DNA from: Zobellia laminariae
Lineage (GTDB): Bacteria > Bacteroidota > Bacteroidia > Flavobacteriales > Flavobacteriaceae
Length of the DNA: 64,000 nucleotides
Direction: 5' to 3'
NCBI RefSeq assembly: GCF_009725995.1
Contig: NZ_RCNS01000001.1
Location: forward strand, 910,283 to 974,282
Below are positions 1-8,844 of this stretch, piece after piece; position 1 is the first letter of the stretch, and each line of letters opens with the position of its first letter. A program made the translations under genes and the position numbers. The notes under the pieces were generated by a model. That model saw only the letters and a program-made list of their open reading frames with translations, was not told the origin of the DNA and searched no databases.

Positions 1-287
1 ACGAAGTAGTATTAAAAAGTGACAAACCAGTAGTAGTTGATTTTTGGGCAGCATGGTGTGGACCATGTAGAATGGTAGGCCCTATCATTGAAGAGGTTAG
101 TTCAGAATACGAAGGCAAAGCCGTTGTAGGTAAAGTAGATGTTGATGCAAATCAAGAATTTGCTGCTAAGTACGGTGTGCGTAACATTCCAACTGTATTG
201 GTATTCAAAAACGGTGAAATTATTAACCGTCAGGTTGGAGTTTCTCCTAAGAAAGTATACACAGACGCGATTGACGCAGCTTTATAA
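1..287 (+). CDS. trxA: Thioredoxin (5' end outside window)
   Basis: Open in frame from base 3 to the stop at 285-287; the true start lies before the window. The visible part has the thioredoxin active site WCGPC, preceded by DFWA and followed by the cis-proline segment NIPTVLVF. It is a cytoplasmic dithiol reductant for ribonucleotide reductase and peroxidases. About 94 residues remain of a family that is usually 105-110 long, so only the N-terminal strand and helix are missing. An intrinsic terminator follows. The identity is very secure. Confidence 0.95.
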   Translation, partial: EVVLKSDKPVVVDFWAAWCGPCRMVGPIIEEVSSEYEGKAVVGKVDVDANQEFAAKYGVRNIPTVLVFKNGEIINRQVGVSPKKVYTDAIDAAL

Positions 288-318
288 TATTGTTTTCCCT
301 TGATAAAGGGAGCTATAG

Positions 319-349
319 AAAAAATCCCGCTTTTAGTGGGATTTTTTTA
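319..349 (+). terminator. Intrinsic terminator after trxA
   Basis: Inverted repeat AAAAAATCCC / GGGATTTTTT around a loop of about nine bases, ending in a T-run. It lies 32 bases after the trxA stop. Confidence 0.8.
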
Positions 350-408
350 TACCCAAAACTGCAGCTTCCCTCAATTTTAGTTTTAGGTTTAATGCCTATC
401 TTAGTAAC

Positions 409-1338
409 ATGAACCTGCAATCCGAATTAAATAAAACTTCTCTTTTCTCAAATTTAGAGCTTTTGGCCAACCAAGTAGTGGAAGGTTTTATTAGCGGCAT
501 ACATAAAAGTCCTTTTCATGGATTTTCAGCGGAATTTGCAGAGCATAAGATTTATAACGATGGCGAAAGCACAAAGCATATAGACTGGAAGCTTTTTGCG
601 AAGACAGATAAATTGTACACCAAAAGGTATGAAGAAGAGACCAATTTAAGGTGTCATATGATACTGGATAGTTCAGCCTCTATGTATTACCCAGAAGTAA
701 AGGATTTATCGGCCACCAATTTAAATAAAATCGGTTTTGGAGTATTAGCCATTGCTGCTTTAATGAACATCCTTAAAAGACAGCGAGACGCCGTTGGCCT
801 AAGTGTATATTCGGACAGCTATAACTTTTACTCTCCAGAAAAAGGAAGTGAAAGGCATCATCAAATGCTATTAGCAAAATTGAGTGAGATTAGCTTGGAC
901 ACTAAACCAGCCCAACAAACGGAAACTTATACCTATTTACATCAAATAGCGGAAAACATAAAAAGAAGAAGCCTTATTTTTCTTTTTACGGATATGTTTC
1001 AAAATTCCGCAGATGATGAAAAAATATTTGATGCCCTACGTCATTTGAAATATAACAAGCATGAAGTAGTACTATTCCACCTTTTAGACCGATCTACAGA
1101 GTTTCATTTTGATTTTGACAATACACCCAAACGTTTTTTAGATGTAGAGACTGGCGAACATATAGATTTGTATTCCAGCAACATAAAAGAAGCTTACGAA
1201 CGCAGTGTTACTTCTTATTTTGAAGATTTGAAACTAAAATGCGCCCAGTACAAGATTAAATATGTGGAGGTTGATGTAAAGGGAGATTTCTCCAAAATAC
1301 TCAACACCTATTTAGTGGAGCGAAAGAAATTTGTATAA
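409..1338 (+). CDS. DUF58 / von Willebrand A-like protein
   Basis: A 309-residue protein of the DUF58 family, in a single VWA-like fold without membrane segments. The family signature GxSxEFAEHKxYxxGDxxKxIDWK is recognisable near residues 38-62 (AEFAEHKIYNDGESTKHIDW). A MIDAS-like DSSASM lies near residue 87, and a second metal-site Asp in FTDMF lies near residue 194. Relatives are usually encoded near MoxR-type AAA ATPases and act with them in metal-dependent maturation or stress-related complexes; no moxR is visible here. It follows the trxA terminator and has its own start at ATG 409. The family is clear, the biochemical role is unknown. Confidence 0.85.
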   Translation: MNLQSELNKTSLFSNLELLANQVVEGFISGIHKSPFHGFSAEFAEHKIYNDGESTKHIDWKLFAKTDKLYTKRYEEETNLRCHMILDSSASMYYPEVKDLSATNLNKIGFGVLAIAALMNILKRQRDAVGLSVYSDSYNFYSPEKGSERHHQMLLAKLSEISLDTKPAQQTETYTYLHQIAENIKRRSLIFLFTDMFQNSADDEKIFDALRHLKYNKHEVVLFHLLDRSTEFHFDFDNTPKRFLDVETGEHIDLYSSNIKEAYERSVTSYFEDLKLKCAQYKIKYVEVDVKGDFSKILNTYLVERKKFV

Positions 1339-1362
1339 TGATGAAATTTTTATCGAAAATTG

Positions 1363-1393
1363 TTTGCGCAATTGAAAATGCGGTGTATATTTG
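1363..1393 (+). promoter_or_regulatory. Bacteroidota promoter of tRNA-Asp
   Basis: TTTG at 1363-1366, exactly 19 bases, then TATATTTG at 1386-1393. This matches the Bacteroidota -33/-7 consensus TTTG-N19-TAnnTTTG. The predicted transcript would start about 14 bases before the mature tRNA. Confidence 0.85.
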
Positions 1394-1410
1394 CACTCGC
1401 TAAACGCCAC

Positions 1411-1484
1411 GGTCTGGTAGTTCAGTTGGTTAGAATACCTGCCTGTCACGCAGGGGGTCGCGGGTTCGAGTCCCGTCCAGACCG
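1411..1484 (+). tRNA. tRNA-Asp (GTC)
   Basis: A 74-base cloverleaf. The acceptor stem GGTCTGG pairs with CCAGACC, with G as discriminator base. The anticodon stem CCTGC/GCAGG holds the loop CTGTCAC, giving anticodon GTC (1445-1447) for aspartate. The T-loop GTTCGAGTC is canonical. The 3' CCA is not encoded. Promoter upstream and terminator downstream make it a single-gene unit. Confidence 0.97.
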
Positions 1485-1486
1485 CG

Positions 1487-1517
1487 AAAAGCCTTCAACG
1501 CAAGTTGGAGGCTTTTT
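1487..1517 (+). terminator. Intrinsic terminator after tRNA-Asp
   Basis: Stem AAAAGCCTTCAAC / GTTGGAGGCTTTT with one G-U wobble and a GCAA tetraloop, followed by a T-run. It starts two bases after the tRNA. Confidence 0.85.
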
Positions 1518-1602
1518 TAGTTTTAGAATAATAGAAAACACACACTTCTGCTACACTAAAGCACACATCGTTTTAATTACAACTAAGACCCACAACAAAC
1601 TA

Positions 1603-2307
1603 CTAATTATCTTCAAAAAAGAACTCATGAATTTCAATGAGGCTACTCCGTTTTATCTGTACCAAATCTCTTGTTTCCTTTAAAAAAATTCCTAGTGACC
1701 GCTCATTGTATATAAACTTCATAGCATCTGAATAATCAACTACTACATACATATCTCCGGATAATCTGTAAAAAGGTATGACTGCCTTATTTTTCACCTT
1801 AATACCCCTATTCAGAATTTTACCTTACGTCAACAGACCTTCCACTTTATTTTCATTTTTTTCATCGGATGCTGTTTTCACATAGGCCACCATCATCTTG
1901 ACCCATTCCGTCCTATCTATTAAAAACCATTTTACTTTTGTAAAATCTATACCATATTCATTAATCCATCCATGACTAGTAAAACCAAGTAAGACTTGCT
2001 TTCTACCATTCAATTCAGGCTGATCCATTGGCATAAATTCCTGAATCTTAAAAGTGATTAAAGAAGCAGAAGACATGTCTTTTAACTTTTTACAATCAAA
2101 GTCCAATGTTTTTAATGAAAAGCTGGTCATTCTAGGATTGTTTGCCAATAACCATTCCGTAGCAGTTAACTCCGCTCTTTCCTTCATTTGTTCCACCGCA
2201 GCCACACTTGCTCCAATAGCAACCAATGCTCCCACTGCTCCCGCAACAACAGCCCCATCGCTTTGGGCATTCGCATATTTCGGAAATGATAAGAGCAAAA
2301 CAACCAA
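1603..2307 (-). pseudogene. Secreted protein gene interrupted by in-frame TAA
   Basis: Two open segments lie in the same minus-strand frame: 2307-1828 (160 residues) and the part after TAA at 1827-1825 down to 1603. Read through, the second part gives GKILNRGIKVKNKAVIPFY and ends in IHEFFFEDN. This continues smoothly, and I recall flavobacterial homologues with both halves in one chain. The N-terminus has a hydrophobic signal-like stretch ending in ANAQ, then a Gly/Ala-rich segment. The start is also doubtful: only TTG 2307 is available, and a nearby ATG on that strand is followed at once by a TAA. Function unknown. Either a decaying gene or a sequence error; the second segment may still be expressed from GTG 1797. 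Confidence 0.65.
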
Positions 2308-2325
2308 CAGTATTATTAAGTTTTA

Positions 2326-2764
2326 CATGCACATAATTTATCAGTGGTTAGTATGGATATTATTGAAGTAATATTAAAGACCAAGCCCGCAAAATTCAAT
2401 GTTCCCCCAAACATCTCTTTAACAGGCCGGTCTATATCTTAATTAAATTTAATATTGAGTAGAATACTTTTTAAAACACCACTTACAAACATTAGATTGG
2501 ACAAAGATTTTTTGACAATAACAATTGATATTGGTCCATAGCCTGAAACCCTAAACCTGCCTTGTCAATCCTAGAAGCAAGCAAATTGCAGTCTAGTATG
2601 CATATTATCAACTCCATAGAGTTGTGCTGTGTGAATAACATAATATTTGGTCATCTATTAGTTTGGTTAGACCAAAACTACCACCATAAAAAGATAACCC
2701 CTTACAGATATCCGTAAGGGGTTTAAGTTTTAAAATAATAATGCAAAGACGGGAAGCCAGAACC
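2326..2764. other. Non-coding interval, 0.44 kb
   Basis: AT-rich gap between the broken gene and the response regulator. Apart from the terminator at 2696-2723 I see no convincing gene, RNA or repeat. A short palindromic stretch GGTTAGACC near 2665-2673 is too small to interpret. Confidence 0.5.
2696..2723 (-). terminator. Terminator of kinase/regulator operon
   Basis: Perfect stem AACCCCTTAC / GTAAGGGGTT with an 8-base loop. On the minus strand it is followed by ATCTTTTT. It lies 41 bases past the stop of the response regulator. Confidence 0.75.
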
Positions 2765-3430
2765 TTAGATTCTACCTTGCTTAATTAACTTAGCAATAAG
2801 ATGATGCGTGTTTTTCGCCCCGAAGGCATCAAACAAACGGCTTACTTTTTTATCAATAGTACTTTCGCTATTTGGAGATATATTTTGATTCTTTAGCTTT
2901 TCAGAGATTTCCTTTTTAGTGAAACCTTCGGCTAAATCTTGTAAAATTAAAAGATCATACTTATCTAGCTCAAAAACCGAGTTGCTACTGTTCAGGTTAA
3001 TTTGGGGAGATACATAAGTTCTATTTTGGTAAACTTCTTGTATAGCAATAATCAACTCATTAAGCCCATTACGACCTTTACAGACGTAGCCGTTTATTTT
3101 TTGATCTGTAAAAAGCGGATTAATTTGGGCAGGATCATCTATCATAGAATTTACAATAACTTTGATATCCGGATCTACCTGCCTTACTGCATCAATAAGA
3201 GCCTGGCCTGAAGTTAACCTACGAGCTACAGGGCCTTCTTTAAATGATAAATCGGTTACTAACAAGTCATAGGGTTCTTTATTAAGAAAAGCTACCTTAA
3301 ACCTATTAAAGGCTTTATCGCAATAAAGTTCTTCCTGGATATCTTCTACCTCCATCCTATTTTCCAAGGCATTTACAATGCCTTTATTGGTGTCTTGAAA
3401 ATCTTCTGCTATCAGTATTTTTTTGAACAT
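2765..3430 (-). CDS. LuxR-type response regulator
   Basis: About 221 residues from ATG 3430; a GTG at 3439 would add three residues. The N-terminal receiver domain has the acidic pair AED near residue 9, phospho-acceptor Asp at about 60 (LLVTDLSF), Ser near 95 and Lys near 118 (YVCKG). The C-terminal 60 residues form a GerE/LuxR-like HTH (FTKKEISEKLKN...DKKVSRLF). It is a DNA-binding output protein. Its start lies 12 bases after the stop of the upstream histidine kinase, so the two form a cognate two-component pair. Targets are unknown; the two T9SS-tail genes transcribed divergently beyond the kinase are the nearest candidates. Confidence 0.88.
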   Translation of the reverse strand: MFKKILIAEDFQDTNKGIVNALENRMEVEDIQEELYCDKAFNRFKVAFLNKEPYDLLVTDLSFKEGPVARRLTSGQALIDAVRQVDPDIKVIVNSMIDDPAQINPLFTDQKINGYVCKGRNGLNELIIAIQEVYQNRTYVSPQINLNSSNSVFELDKYDLLILQDLAEGFTKKEISEKLKNQNISPNSESTIDKKVSRLFDAFGAKNTHHLIAKLIKQGRI

Positions 3431-3442
3431 AGTCTGCACTAT

Positions 3443-5383
3443 TTAATTCGGTATTTCAATTTGAGCTTTAAAACCATCGCCCTTCTCTGAATCAAAAGTA
3501 AGACTTCCGTTAATTGCTAGAATACGCTTTTCTGTATTCCACAAACCATTTTTATTATTCAAGCTGCTTTTTGTAGCTCCATTACCGTTATCTGTGTAGT
3601 TAATTTTCAACTTTGTCTTAGTCCGCTCAAAATGGATTGACACAACAGATGCAGCACTATGTTTCTGCATATTTATCATGAGCTCTTGCAGCACCTTGTA
3701 CAAAGTTTTCTTAGTAATATCGGACAAAATCAACCAATCTATGTCTGCACTACCAGTCACTATTAATTGTGTGTTTTTACAATAGCTACTTAGCATACTA
3801 AAAAGAACTTCTTTAAATTTTGGCCCCGTATCTACGTCATTAATTTTTCTAGAAAAATCTCTACTTTGATTGTAGAGATCATCAACAACATTTAACACAT
3901 CTGTGTTATCCGAACCATTTTGAAGCAATACCATAGCATGGTTAAGCTTACCAGCAAAATCGTCATGCAATTTTCTGGACAGATCAGCTTCCGTTTCATA
4001 AATTGCCTCCATTTTTGCCGTTCTATTCTCCTGTTTTAATCGCTTAGCCCTTTGAATTGAGAAAAATCCTGCGAAAGCGGAAATGAACAAAATGAATGCT
4101 AAACCAGTGTAGGATATTATTTTTTGGTTACGCTCCTTTACCACCTCCAATTGGTGCTCTACGTTTTCCTTTTCCAAATTAAGTATAGATTCTTGCTTTA
4201 ACTTATCATCATACCTGTATTTGGCAAATTGGGTTTTTACTTTTAATTCTTGATCATAAATACTATCCTGCAAAAACACATACCTATTTCTTATCTCAAT
4301 ATTTGTAGGCGATAATTGCATCACAAATTTTAAGGCATCCTTTTCTGCACGCGGGATTTTTAAACTTTTAGATAATTGGATAACCGAATCAAAATATATC
4401 CTGGCAATTCTAGGGTTGTCATTACTATAAAATTCTCCCAAATGGGTATAACTGGCAATTTTACCTCTTTTGTCCTTTTTCTGAACCCTTATTTTTAATG
4501 GCTGCTCAAACTCATTACTTTTAATAGACACCCCAGACAACCACTTTACATATGCAAGATTATCCAACACTCTTGCATACTCCTTTGGGTTCTTGGAAAT
4601 AACAGAATCTTTGCTAATCTCAACTAGCAGCGTAACAGCCTTATCAAACTCCTTATTATCAATATAATTAGCCGCTAGGTTATTTTCATAAATGAGCTTA
4701 TCTGTTTCGGATTCTGCTGTATGAATAGCTTTCTGGTAATAGTCTATAGCATCAGAAAAGTTGAGTAACTTCCTGTGATTGGTAGCCAAGGTATTGTAAC
4801 AATTAGCCCTTTTTGCGGGATTCTTCAAAAAAATTAAAGCATCCGTAAGTGTCTCTTTACTACCAAAAAAATCATTATTGTTCTTTTGAATAACACCTAT
4901 ATTCATAAGATTCTCCCCAACCAAGCTACTGTCTTTAACTCTCATGAAATATTCTTTTGACAAAGAATAATTTTCAATAGCCATGTTATAATCGTGCGCT
5001 ATTTCGGCAAAATAATACCCCATTAGATAGTACTGTTCTCCTAATACAGACGCTTTATCTACATTAAGGGAATTACTTAGCAACACATCATTATAGAAAC
5101 GCAGGCTATCATACTCTTTAGAAATTAAATGAAGTAGATTCTTTTGATAAAGCACTTGACCATAGAGACTATCCTTGATGGAATTTTTAATCTTCTGATA
5201 TGATTTTAGAGCATTACTATTCCTATCTATTAAAGAAAGAGATTTATCTTTTGATAGATTATAGTAGAACAACGTACTGTCCAAAACCTCACCAGACTGT
5301 ACCATGCCCTGGTCATTCCTAGATGTACAGGAAGCCATTAAACAGCAAAAAAATAAGAACAAAAACTTCTTCAAAAGGAACAA
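3443..5383 (-). CDS. TPR-containing sensor histidine kinase
   Basis: A 646-residue membrane kinase. An N-terminal hydrophobic stretch ends in a lipobox-like MASC. Tandem TPR-like helices follow (about residues 60-400), then a coiled coil, and one membrane helix near 422-445. The dimerisation/phospho-acceptor helix carries LHDDFAGKL with His at about 473, the HisKA_3-like form typical of NarL-class partners. A HATPase domain with N-box INMQKH and G-box DNGNG ends the protein. The start is TTG 5383; an in-frame stop lies only 12 bases upstream and no ATG is available. The partner regulator follows after 12 bases. TPR repeats facing the periplasm suggest sensing through a protein or peptide partner, which is inference. 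Confidence 0.87.
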   Translation of the reverse strand: MFLLKKFLFLFFCCLMASCTSRNDQGMVQSGEVLDSTLFYYNLSKDKSLSLIDRNSNALKSYQKIKNSIKDSLYGQVLYQKNLLHLISKEYDSLRFYNDVLLSNSLNVDKASVLGEQYYLMGYYFAEIAHDYNMAIENYSLSKEYFMRVKDSSLVGENLMNIGVIQKNNNDFFGSKETLTDALIFLKNPAKRANCYNTLATNHRKLLNFSDAIDYYQKAIHTAESETDKLIYENNLAANYIDNKEFDKAVTLLVEISKDSVISKNPKEYARVLDNLAYVKWLSGVSIKSNEFEQPLKIRVQKKDKRGKIASYTHLGEFYSNDNPRIARIYFDSVIQLSKSLKIPRAEKDALKFVMQLSPTNIEIRNRYVFLQDSIYDQELKVKTQFAKYRYDDKLKQESILNLEKENVEHQLEVVKERNQKIISYTGLAFILFISAFAGFFSIQRAKRLKQENRTAKMEAIYETEADLSRKLHDDFAGKLNHAMVLLQNGSDNTDVLNVVDDLYNQSRDFSRKINDVDTGPKFKEVLFSMLSSYCKNTQLIVTGSADIDWLILSDITKKTLYKVLQELMINMQKHSAASVVSIHFERTKTKLKINYTDNGNGATKSSLNNKNGLWNTEKRILAINGSLTFDSEKGDGFKAQIEIPN

Positions 5384-5588
5384 TTGGTGTGAGGTTTAAT
5401 TAAAAAGAGCCATACTATATAGCACGGCTCAAATTAGTAAAATAAATCCGCTTAGCTTCTTGCTCCGGTGTACAAATACCACTATAAATACTCATAATAC
5501 ACATATTTACCTACAACCTATAAATTGCGGAAACGATCAAAACAAAGATTTCGTATATTTGTGGTATATTATTTGCTAACGTAATTGT

Positions 5589-5897
5589 ATGAAGCACTTT
5601 TACCTCTTAATTACTTTCTTATGTATTTCCTTTTCCTATGGGCAAAACGCTCAAAGTAATGGTGATATTAAAGATTTTAAACTTTACCCAAATCCGGTAA
5701 CTAATGGAAAGGTATATGTTAGCACTTCTGATATCTCTCCAAAACAAATCTTAATTTACGATGTTTTGGGCACACAGGTTTTAGAAACAAAAATTATTGG
5801 CGATGAACTAAATCTTTATGATTTAGATGCCGGTGTATATGTTCTACGCGTATACCAAAACAATAAGGTTGCTACAAGAAAACTAATCGTTAAGTAG
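5589..5897 (+). CDS. T9SS type A sorting-domain mini-protein
   Basis: Only 102 residues. A signal peptide ending in SYGQ (about residue 19) is followed by a short linker and then a complete type IX secretion C-terminal sorting domain. Its hallmarks are FKLYPNPV near 31-38, IYDVLGTQV near 56-64, and the terminal block GVYVLRVYQNNK...RKLIVK. There is no cargo domain: sorting tails of this type normally sit at the end of large secreted enzymes or adhesins. A TATATTTG -7 box lies about 35 bases upstream. It is divergent from the TPR kinase and has a paralogue at 6104. Export through the T9SS is a family-based prediction. Confidence 0.88.
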   Translation: MKHFYLLITFLCISFSYGQNAQSNGDIKDFKLYPNPVTNGKVYVSTSDISPKQILIYDVLGTQVLETKIIGDELNLYDLDAGVYVLRVYQNNKVATRKLIVK

Positions 5898-6103
5898 CTC
5901 AATACGTTTTCACTCCAAAGTACTACATTCAGACTCTAAAGTTTATTTATTTAGGACAAATGCCTCTCGATAAACGGTAACAAAATAGGGATGAATGAAA
6001 CCTGACATGCCGTTCACCAACACCTAGGCTGCTTTCACAACATTTTATAAGACCTACTACATCCTTTAGTTACCTTTAAAGTATTGACCCCAAATCAATA
6101 GTT

Positions 6104-6427
6104 ATGCGCGTTACCTACCTTATGCTTTTAATGGTTTTTTCCATTAGTATGTCTGCCCAAGATTCATTTGATTTTCAAAATCAACAAAAAGAAGAAATTC
6201 CCGGTTTTAAGCTGTACCCCAATCCTGCTTTTAACGACATGGTGAATGTCATTACAAGGGACAATCAACTCAAACAGATTAAAGTTTACGATGTATTCGG
6301 TAAAATGGTACTTACCCAAAAAATCTCCAAAAGCAACCTAAATATTTCAAGACTAGTGCCTGGAGTTTATGTACTACAAGTAACTGAGAACAAAAAAACC
6401 AGCAACCGCAAGCTAGTAGTAAAATAA
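6104..6427 (+). CDS. T9SS type A sorting-domain mini-protein (paralogue)
   Basis: A 107-residue paralogue of the preceding gene. The signal peptide ends near SMSAQ (residue 19), then GFKLYPNPAF, IKVYDVFGKMV and the C-terminal GVYVLQV...NRKLVVK. Again the protein is signal peptide plus sorting domain with almost nothing between. It lies 206 bases downstream of its twin on the same strand, with a possible -7-like TACCTTTA about 30 bases upstream. The function of a free sorting tail is not known to me; it could occupy the T9SS machinery or be a small surface-attached protein. Confidence 0.87.
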   Translation: MRVTYLMLLMVFSISMSAQDSFDFQNQQKEEIPGFKLYPNPAFNDMVNVITRDNQLKQIKVYDVFGKMVLTQKISKSNLNISRLVPGVYVLQVTENKKTSNRKLVVK

Positions 6428-6552
6428 TAGTAATAAAAAAGGCCCCCTCTCGGGAGCCATTTCAATTTAATCAAAAACAAATATTCTTAACTTCCTTTAA
6501 TCTATCTCCTTTCAACGTACTGTTCAAAAAGAAATAAACAGGGAACTTGTTT

Positions 6553-6985
6553 TTATAATATCTCAACCACTTCTAGATCAAAAATAAGATCTTTACCAGC
6601 TAAAGGGTGATTACCATCTACCACTACACTTTCTTCCTTAACGTCAGTAACAAGTAGATTAATTTCCTGTCCGCTTTGAGTTTGAGTAACTAGACCCATA
6701 CCAACTTTAGGCTCTACATCCTGTGGCAATTGACTTTTAGGAACTTCCTGAATCAATTCTGCCTTAGGCTCTCCGTAAGCTTCCTCTTTAGGAATATTCA
6801 CTGTTTTTTTTCTCGTTGACTTTCATATCAATAAGACCTTTTTCAAAACCTGGTATCAACTGGCCTTGACCCATTGTAAATTCAATAGGCTCTCCTCTTT
6901 CCACAGAGCTATCAAAAACTTCACCTGTAGCTAATTTACCTGTGTAATGTACTTTTACTTTATCGTTCTCTTTAACTTGACTCAT
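6553..6985 (-). pseudogene. FKBP-type peptidyl-prolyl isomerase (SlyD-like), frameshifted
   Basis: From ATG 6985 the frame encodes an FKBP N-terminus ([18 protein letters not shown], then [13 protein letters not shown]). It then runs into [10 protein letters not shown] and a stop. The next frame continues exactly where the family would go: [20 protein letters not shown] and the flap and C-terminal strands, ending in DLEVVEIL at 6553. The break is at a run of eight A on the coding strand (plus-strand T at 6804-6811); seven would restore [13 protein letters not shown]. Intact length would be about 143 residues, normal for the SlyD class of folding catalysts. The His/Cys-rich metal-binding tail of E. 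coli SlyD is absent. Either a homopolymer sequencing error, a true null, or slippage-controlled. Confidence 0.85.
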
Positions 6986-7229
6986 AATATCATTTTAAAA
7001 AAACAGCAAAATGCTATTTTATAGCTATTGCGGTAAAGGTACAGGTATATAACGGGTTACAAAATCTTTAACCCCAGCCTGCGAGGTATTAAGAAAAAAT
7101 TAACATATTGCGACGCGTTCTCTAAAAGAAATTAACAGCCATTCCGGATTTAAAGAACAGCTCTTACACCTATATCAAAATTATCCACTTTTACCCATCT
7201 TGTTTATTTTATACGGAAAAGGTTATCAC

Positions 7230-7237
7230 TATTTTTG
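7230..7237 (+). promoter_or_regulatory. -7 box of the acyl transferase gene
   Basis: TATTTTTG, matching TAnnTTTG. It lies inside a possible upstream extension of the reading frame (start 7200), which argues that translation starts at ATG 7254 instead. Confidence 0.5.
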
Positions 7238-7253
7238 CAACGGCAACACAATT

Positions 7254-8231
7254 ATGAACGGTAACGAAATTTTTAAAATTAATTCACAACGTGAATTTGA
7301 TGTACAAGCTCTTAAAGTTTATAGACATCAATATCGCCATAATGCCGTGTACCAGGAATTTTGCTCGTTTTTCAGGAAAACAGAAGAGAATGTGACTCAA
7401 GTTTCCGAGATACCCTTTTTACCAATTTCTTTTTTTAAGTCGAAAGAAATTATTTCTGGAGGGAAGAATCCTGCCGCTATTTTTACAAGTAGTGGAACCA
7501 CCGGAAGCGAAACCAGTAAACATTTTGTAAACCGAATAGCACTCTACGAACAGAGTTTCCGAGAGGCATTTGAACATTTCTACGGAAAAATTGAAGACTA
7601 TTGCGTCCTAGCCCTACTACCTTCTTATCTTGAACGAGAAGGGTCATCACTCATCTACATGGTAGATGATATGATTAAACAAAGCAAACACGTTGATAGT
7701 GGGTTTTACCTTAATGACCTTGATAGTTTACGAAAAAAATTGACCCAACTAGATGCAAGAGGTCAAAAAATACTGCTTATAGGGGTTTCTTTTGCTCTTT
7801 TGGATATGGTTGAAACACACCCGCTACAACTAAAGAATACTATTATTATGGAAACTGGGGGCATGAAAGGCCGCAGAAAAGAACTAATTCGCGAAGAGCT
7901 TCACGACATTCTAAAAGCGGGGTTTGGCGTACCGGTTATACATTCAGAATATGGTATGACAGAATTATTATCGCAGGGCTACTCAAAAGGAAACGGTATT
8001 TTTGAAACACCTCCTTGGATGAAAATATTGATTCGTGACACCGAGGACCCATTAGCCTACCAAGACCACAAAAAAACTGGAGGTATAAACGTCATTGATT
8101 TGGCAAATATTGATTCTTGCTCCTTTATTGCCACACAAGATTTAGGCAAAACTTACGCAAACAATACATTTGAAGTGCTAGGCCGTTTTGACCATTCTGA
8201 CGTTAGAGGCTGTAATTTAATGGTACTCTAA
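7254..8231 (+). CDS. LuxE/PaaK-like acyl-protein synthetase family protein
   Basis: About 325 residues from ATG 7254. An earlier in-frame TTG at 7200 would precede the -7 box and is less likely. It belongs to the adenylate-forming LuxE/PaaK group: FTSSGTTGSETSKHFV near residues 80-95 is the phosphate-binding loop, and SEYGMTELLSQGY near 225-240 is the adenylate motif. Flavobacterial members are usually annotated acyl transferase. A later GRFDHSDVRGCNLMVL at the C-terminus corresponds to the G-R-x-D motif that closes many adenylating enzymes. The substrate is unknown. The 3' end overlaps the convergent lipoprotein gene by four bases. Confidence 0.8.
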   Translation: MNGNEIFKINSQREFDVQALKVYRHQYRHNAVYQEFCSFFRKTEENVTQVSEIPFLPISFFKSKEIISGGKNPAAIFTSSGTTGSETSKHFVNRIALYEQSFREAFEHFYGKIEDYCVLALLPSYLEREGSSLIYMVDDMIKQSKHVDSGFYLNDLDSLRKKLTQLDARGQKILLIGVSFALLDMVETHPLQLKNTIIMETGGMKGRRKELIREELHDILKAGFGVPVIHSEYGMTELLSQGYSKGNGIFETPPWMKILIRDTEDPLAYQDHKKTGGINVIDLANIDSCSFIATQDLGKTYANNTFEVLGRFDHSDVRGCNLMVL

Positions 8232-8758
8232 AGCCCCAATATTTTTGCATCTACAAAGAACGTGGTGTTTACATCAATCTCATGATCTGTAGAAATCAAC
8301 TCATCGGTAACGGTATTCATTCTAAGATTAAAATTATCTTTTTTGATGTATTCTTTTAAATCTACATCCAAGACATCTACATCCAAGACATCACCTACAT
8401 TTTCATCTACTACTTCTTTTGAAGCTATCATGATTTCATCAAGACCATCTGCAGAAATATAGACTTCTAAAGATTCTAGAAAACTAAAATCGCTATCATC
8501 TGGCGACGTAATCTCCAGCTGAAGCTTTGTTAACTTAATCTCTTCTATAAGGTCTTTACGGGTGTCGTTTACTTCAAACTGAGAATCTGAATTGGTTTCC
8601 ATGTCCGGAGTGAACATATCAAAAGGAAGGTCTATAACAGCAGAAGCGGGAATAGTAACCTGACTTTTATAATCAAGATTAAATTTGGTAAGCTCATCTA
8701 ACTTATCGCAAGAAACAAGTGCAGAAAAAACGGTAAGAATCAGTAAAAATTTGCGCAT
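8228..8758 (-). CDS. Hypothetical lipoprotein
   Basis: A 176-residue protein with a lipoprotein signal peptide (LTVFSALVSC, Cys at 17) and an otherwise all-beta-looking, acidic mature part. I do not recognise a family. A 15-base tandem duplication encodes the repeated DVLDV near residue 125. It is convergent with, and overlaps by four bases, the acyl transferase gene. The lipid anchor predicts an envelope location. No catalytic motif is visible. Confidence 0.75.
   Translation of the reverse strand: MRKFLLILTVFSALVSCDKLDELTKFNLDYKSQVTIPASAVIDLPFDMFTPDMETNSDSQFEVNDTRKDLIEEIKLTKLQLEITSPDDSDFSFLESLEVYISADGLDEIMIASKEVVDENVGDVLDVDVLDVDLKEYIKKDNFNLRMNTVTDELISTDHEIDVNTTFFVDAKILGL
8361..8390. repeat. 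Perfect 15-base tandem duplication in lipoprotein gene
   Basis: TCTACATCCAAGACA occurs twice back to back (8361-8375 and 8376-8390). Length is a multiple of three, so the coding frame is kept and five residues are duplicated. Confidence 0.9.
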
Positions 8759-8844
8759 CTATTTGGGTTTAAAAAATGTTACTCCTTAGATAACGTCTTT
8801 CAAACCCAACTTAGTCTACGTATATAGTTAATAATCTAAACTAC

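Noticed and set aside
1360..1683. Open frame on the plus strand spanning the tRNA
   Set aside because: It reads through the tRNA-Asp gene and its terminator and has no protein features.
1825..1827. Recoded stop (Sec or Pyl) in the broken gene
   Set aside because: The codon is TAA, which is not used for either residue; no recoding element is visible.
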